The translations under genes were made by a program, and so were the position numbers. From assembly GCA_005893225.1 (NCBI GenBank), contig VBOT01000103.1:6385-41669 (forward strand): 35,285 nt of DNA, read 5' to 3'. Source of the stretch: Candidatus Eiseniibacteriota bacterium. GTDB taxonomy: Bacteria > Eisenbacteria > RBG-16-71-46. Below are positions 34,884 through 35,285 of this stretch, piece after piece (position 1 is the first letter of the stretch; every line of letters starts with the position of its first letter). The notes below the pieces were generated by a model that was given only the letters and a program-made list of their open reading frames with translations, did not search any database and was not told where the DNA came from.

Positions 34884-35285
34884 CCGGCCGGTGGGGGCCA
34901 CCCGCAGCAAGAAGGTCGATGCCCGCGTCATCTGCGCCACGGGGATCGACCTGCGCGAGCGCATCAAGGAGGGCAGGTTCCTCGAGGACCTCTACTACCG
35001 GCTCAACGACATCACCGTCCGGGTCCCCACGCTGCGCGAGCGCCGCGAGGACATCCCGGTGCTGGTTCAGCACTTCCTCACCTACTATTCGCGACAGATG
35101 GAGAAGCGGGTGGGCGGGTTCTCGCCCGAGGTGCTCCGGATCTTCCTCGAGTACGAGTGGCGGGGGAACGTGCGCGAGCTGGAGAAGACGGTGAAGCGCA
35201 TGGTGGTGCTGGCCGACGATGGCGATGCTCTCGGCGTGACGCTGCTGCCTCTCGAGATGCGGGAGAATGCGGCGGCGCCGGCGCC
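34879..35285 (+). pseudogene. AAA+ sigma54-interaction domain fragment, truncated 5', open at window end
   Basis: The plus strand from about 34879 reads EIRPVGATRSKKVDARVI, CATGIDLRERIKEGRFLEDLYYRLND, RVPTLRERREDIPVLVQHFL and YEWRGNVRELEKTVKRMV, the second half of a sigma54 AAA+ domain. It includes the sensor I region (usually ATN, here ATG), the arginine finger region (FLEDLYYRL) and sensor II (GNVRELE). Walker A, GAFTGA and Walker B are absent. The frame is closed by a stop at 34834-34836 and has no plausible start. It continues past the window end, where its own Fis domain would be expected. The paralogous regulator at 3172-4629 is intact. Confidence 0.78.

Overview
The window is GC-rich, gene-dense bacterial DNA. 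It carries two large secreted proteins that end in FlgD-like/type IX-style C-terminal sorting domains (an S8 protease and a VCBS/FG-GAP repeat protein) and a PorV/PorQ-like outer-membrane protein. An LpxH-type lipid A hydrolase implies a Gram-negative, LPS-bearing envelope. FlgD-type tails, PorV, DUF4384 and multidomain exoproteins together fit an uncultured FCB-group lineage such as Candidatus Eisenbacteria. That assignment is inferred from gene content only.

Layout. Bases 1-2037, minus strand: a truncated Nudix hydrolase downstream of rho, which has a long leader and a candidate promoter. Bases 2040-2506: a non-coding stretch with a 20-bp palindrome and a plus-strand intrinsic terminator that has no obvious gene. 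Bases 2507-6677, minus strand: a tightly coupled signalling operon (PP2C phosphatase, histidine kinase, sigma54 response regulator, YbbR-like membrane protein). Bases 6943-11664: the giant secreted subtilase. Bases 11964-14682: dihydrolipoyl dehydrogenase and an MFS transporter. Base 14833 onward: a DUF2064 glycosyltransferase (+), converging on a TPR-HtrA pair (-). Bases 18047-24444 (+): a tandem CpdB-UshA-type nucleotidase, then a 14-repeat VCBS protein broken by a +1 frameshift. Bases 24747-25883: an HNH endonuclease. Bases 26017-28921 (-): an AMIN/amidase_3 cell-wall amidase and a membrane-anchored HtrA, separated by a 124-bp palindromic repeat. Base 29225 onward: lpxH (+). Bases 30009-33803 (-): the PorV-like protein, a DUF4384 protein, a small CxxCH lipoprotein (frameshifted) and an FN3 lipoprotein. 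After about 900 bases without a recognisable gene, the window ends in two pieces of sigma54-activator coding sequence facing each other on opposite strands.

The theme is envelope biology: protein quality control (two HtrA proteases), peptidoglycan and lipid A enzymes, secretion and sorting, periplasmic nucleotide salvage, and a signalling operon. I did not find a complete new defence or mobile system. The least explained items are the paired CxDCH...FDPYY proteins at 31.0-33.0 kb, the orphan terminator and palindrome at 2.2-2.5 kb, the palindromic repeat with a half copy filling the rho-nudix spacer, and the inverted sigma54-activator junction at about 34.88 kb. Two probable single-base insertions (near 22,850 and 32,782) and that junction should be checked against reads before biological interpretation.
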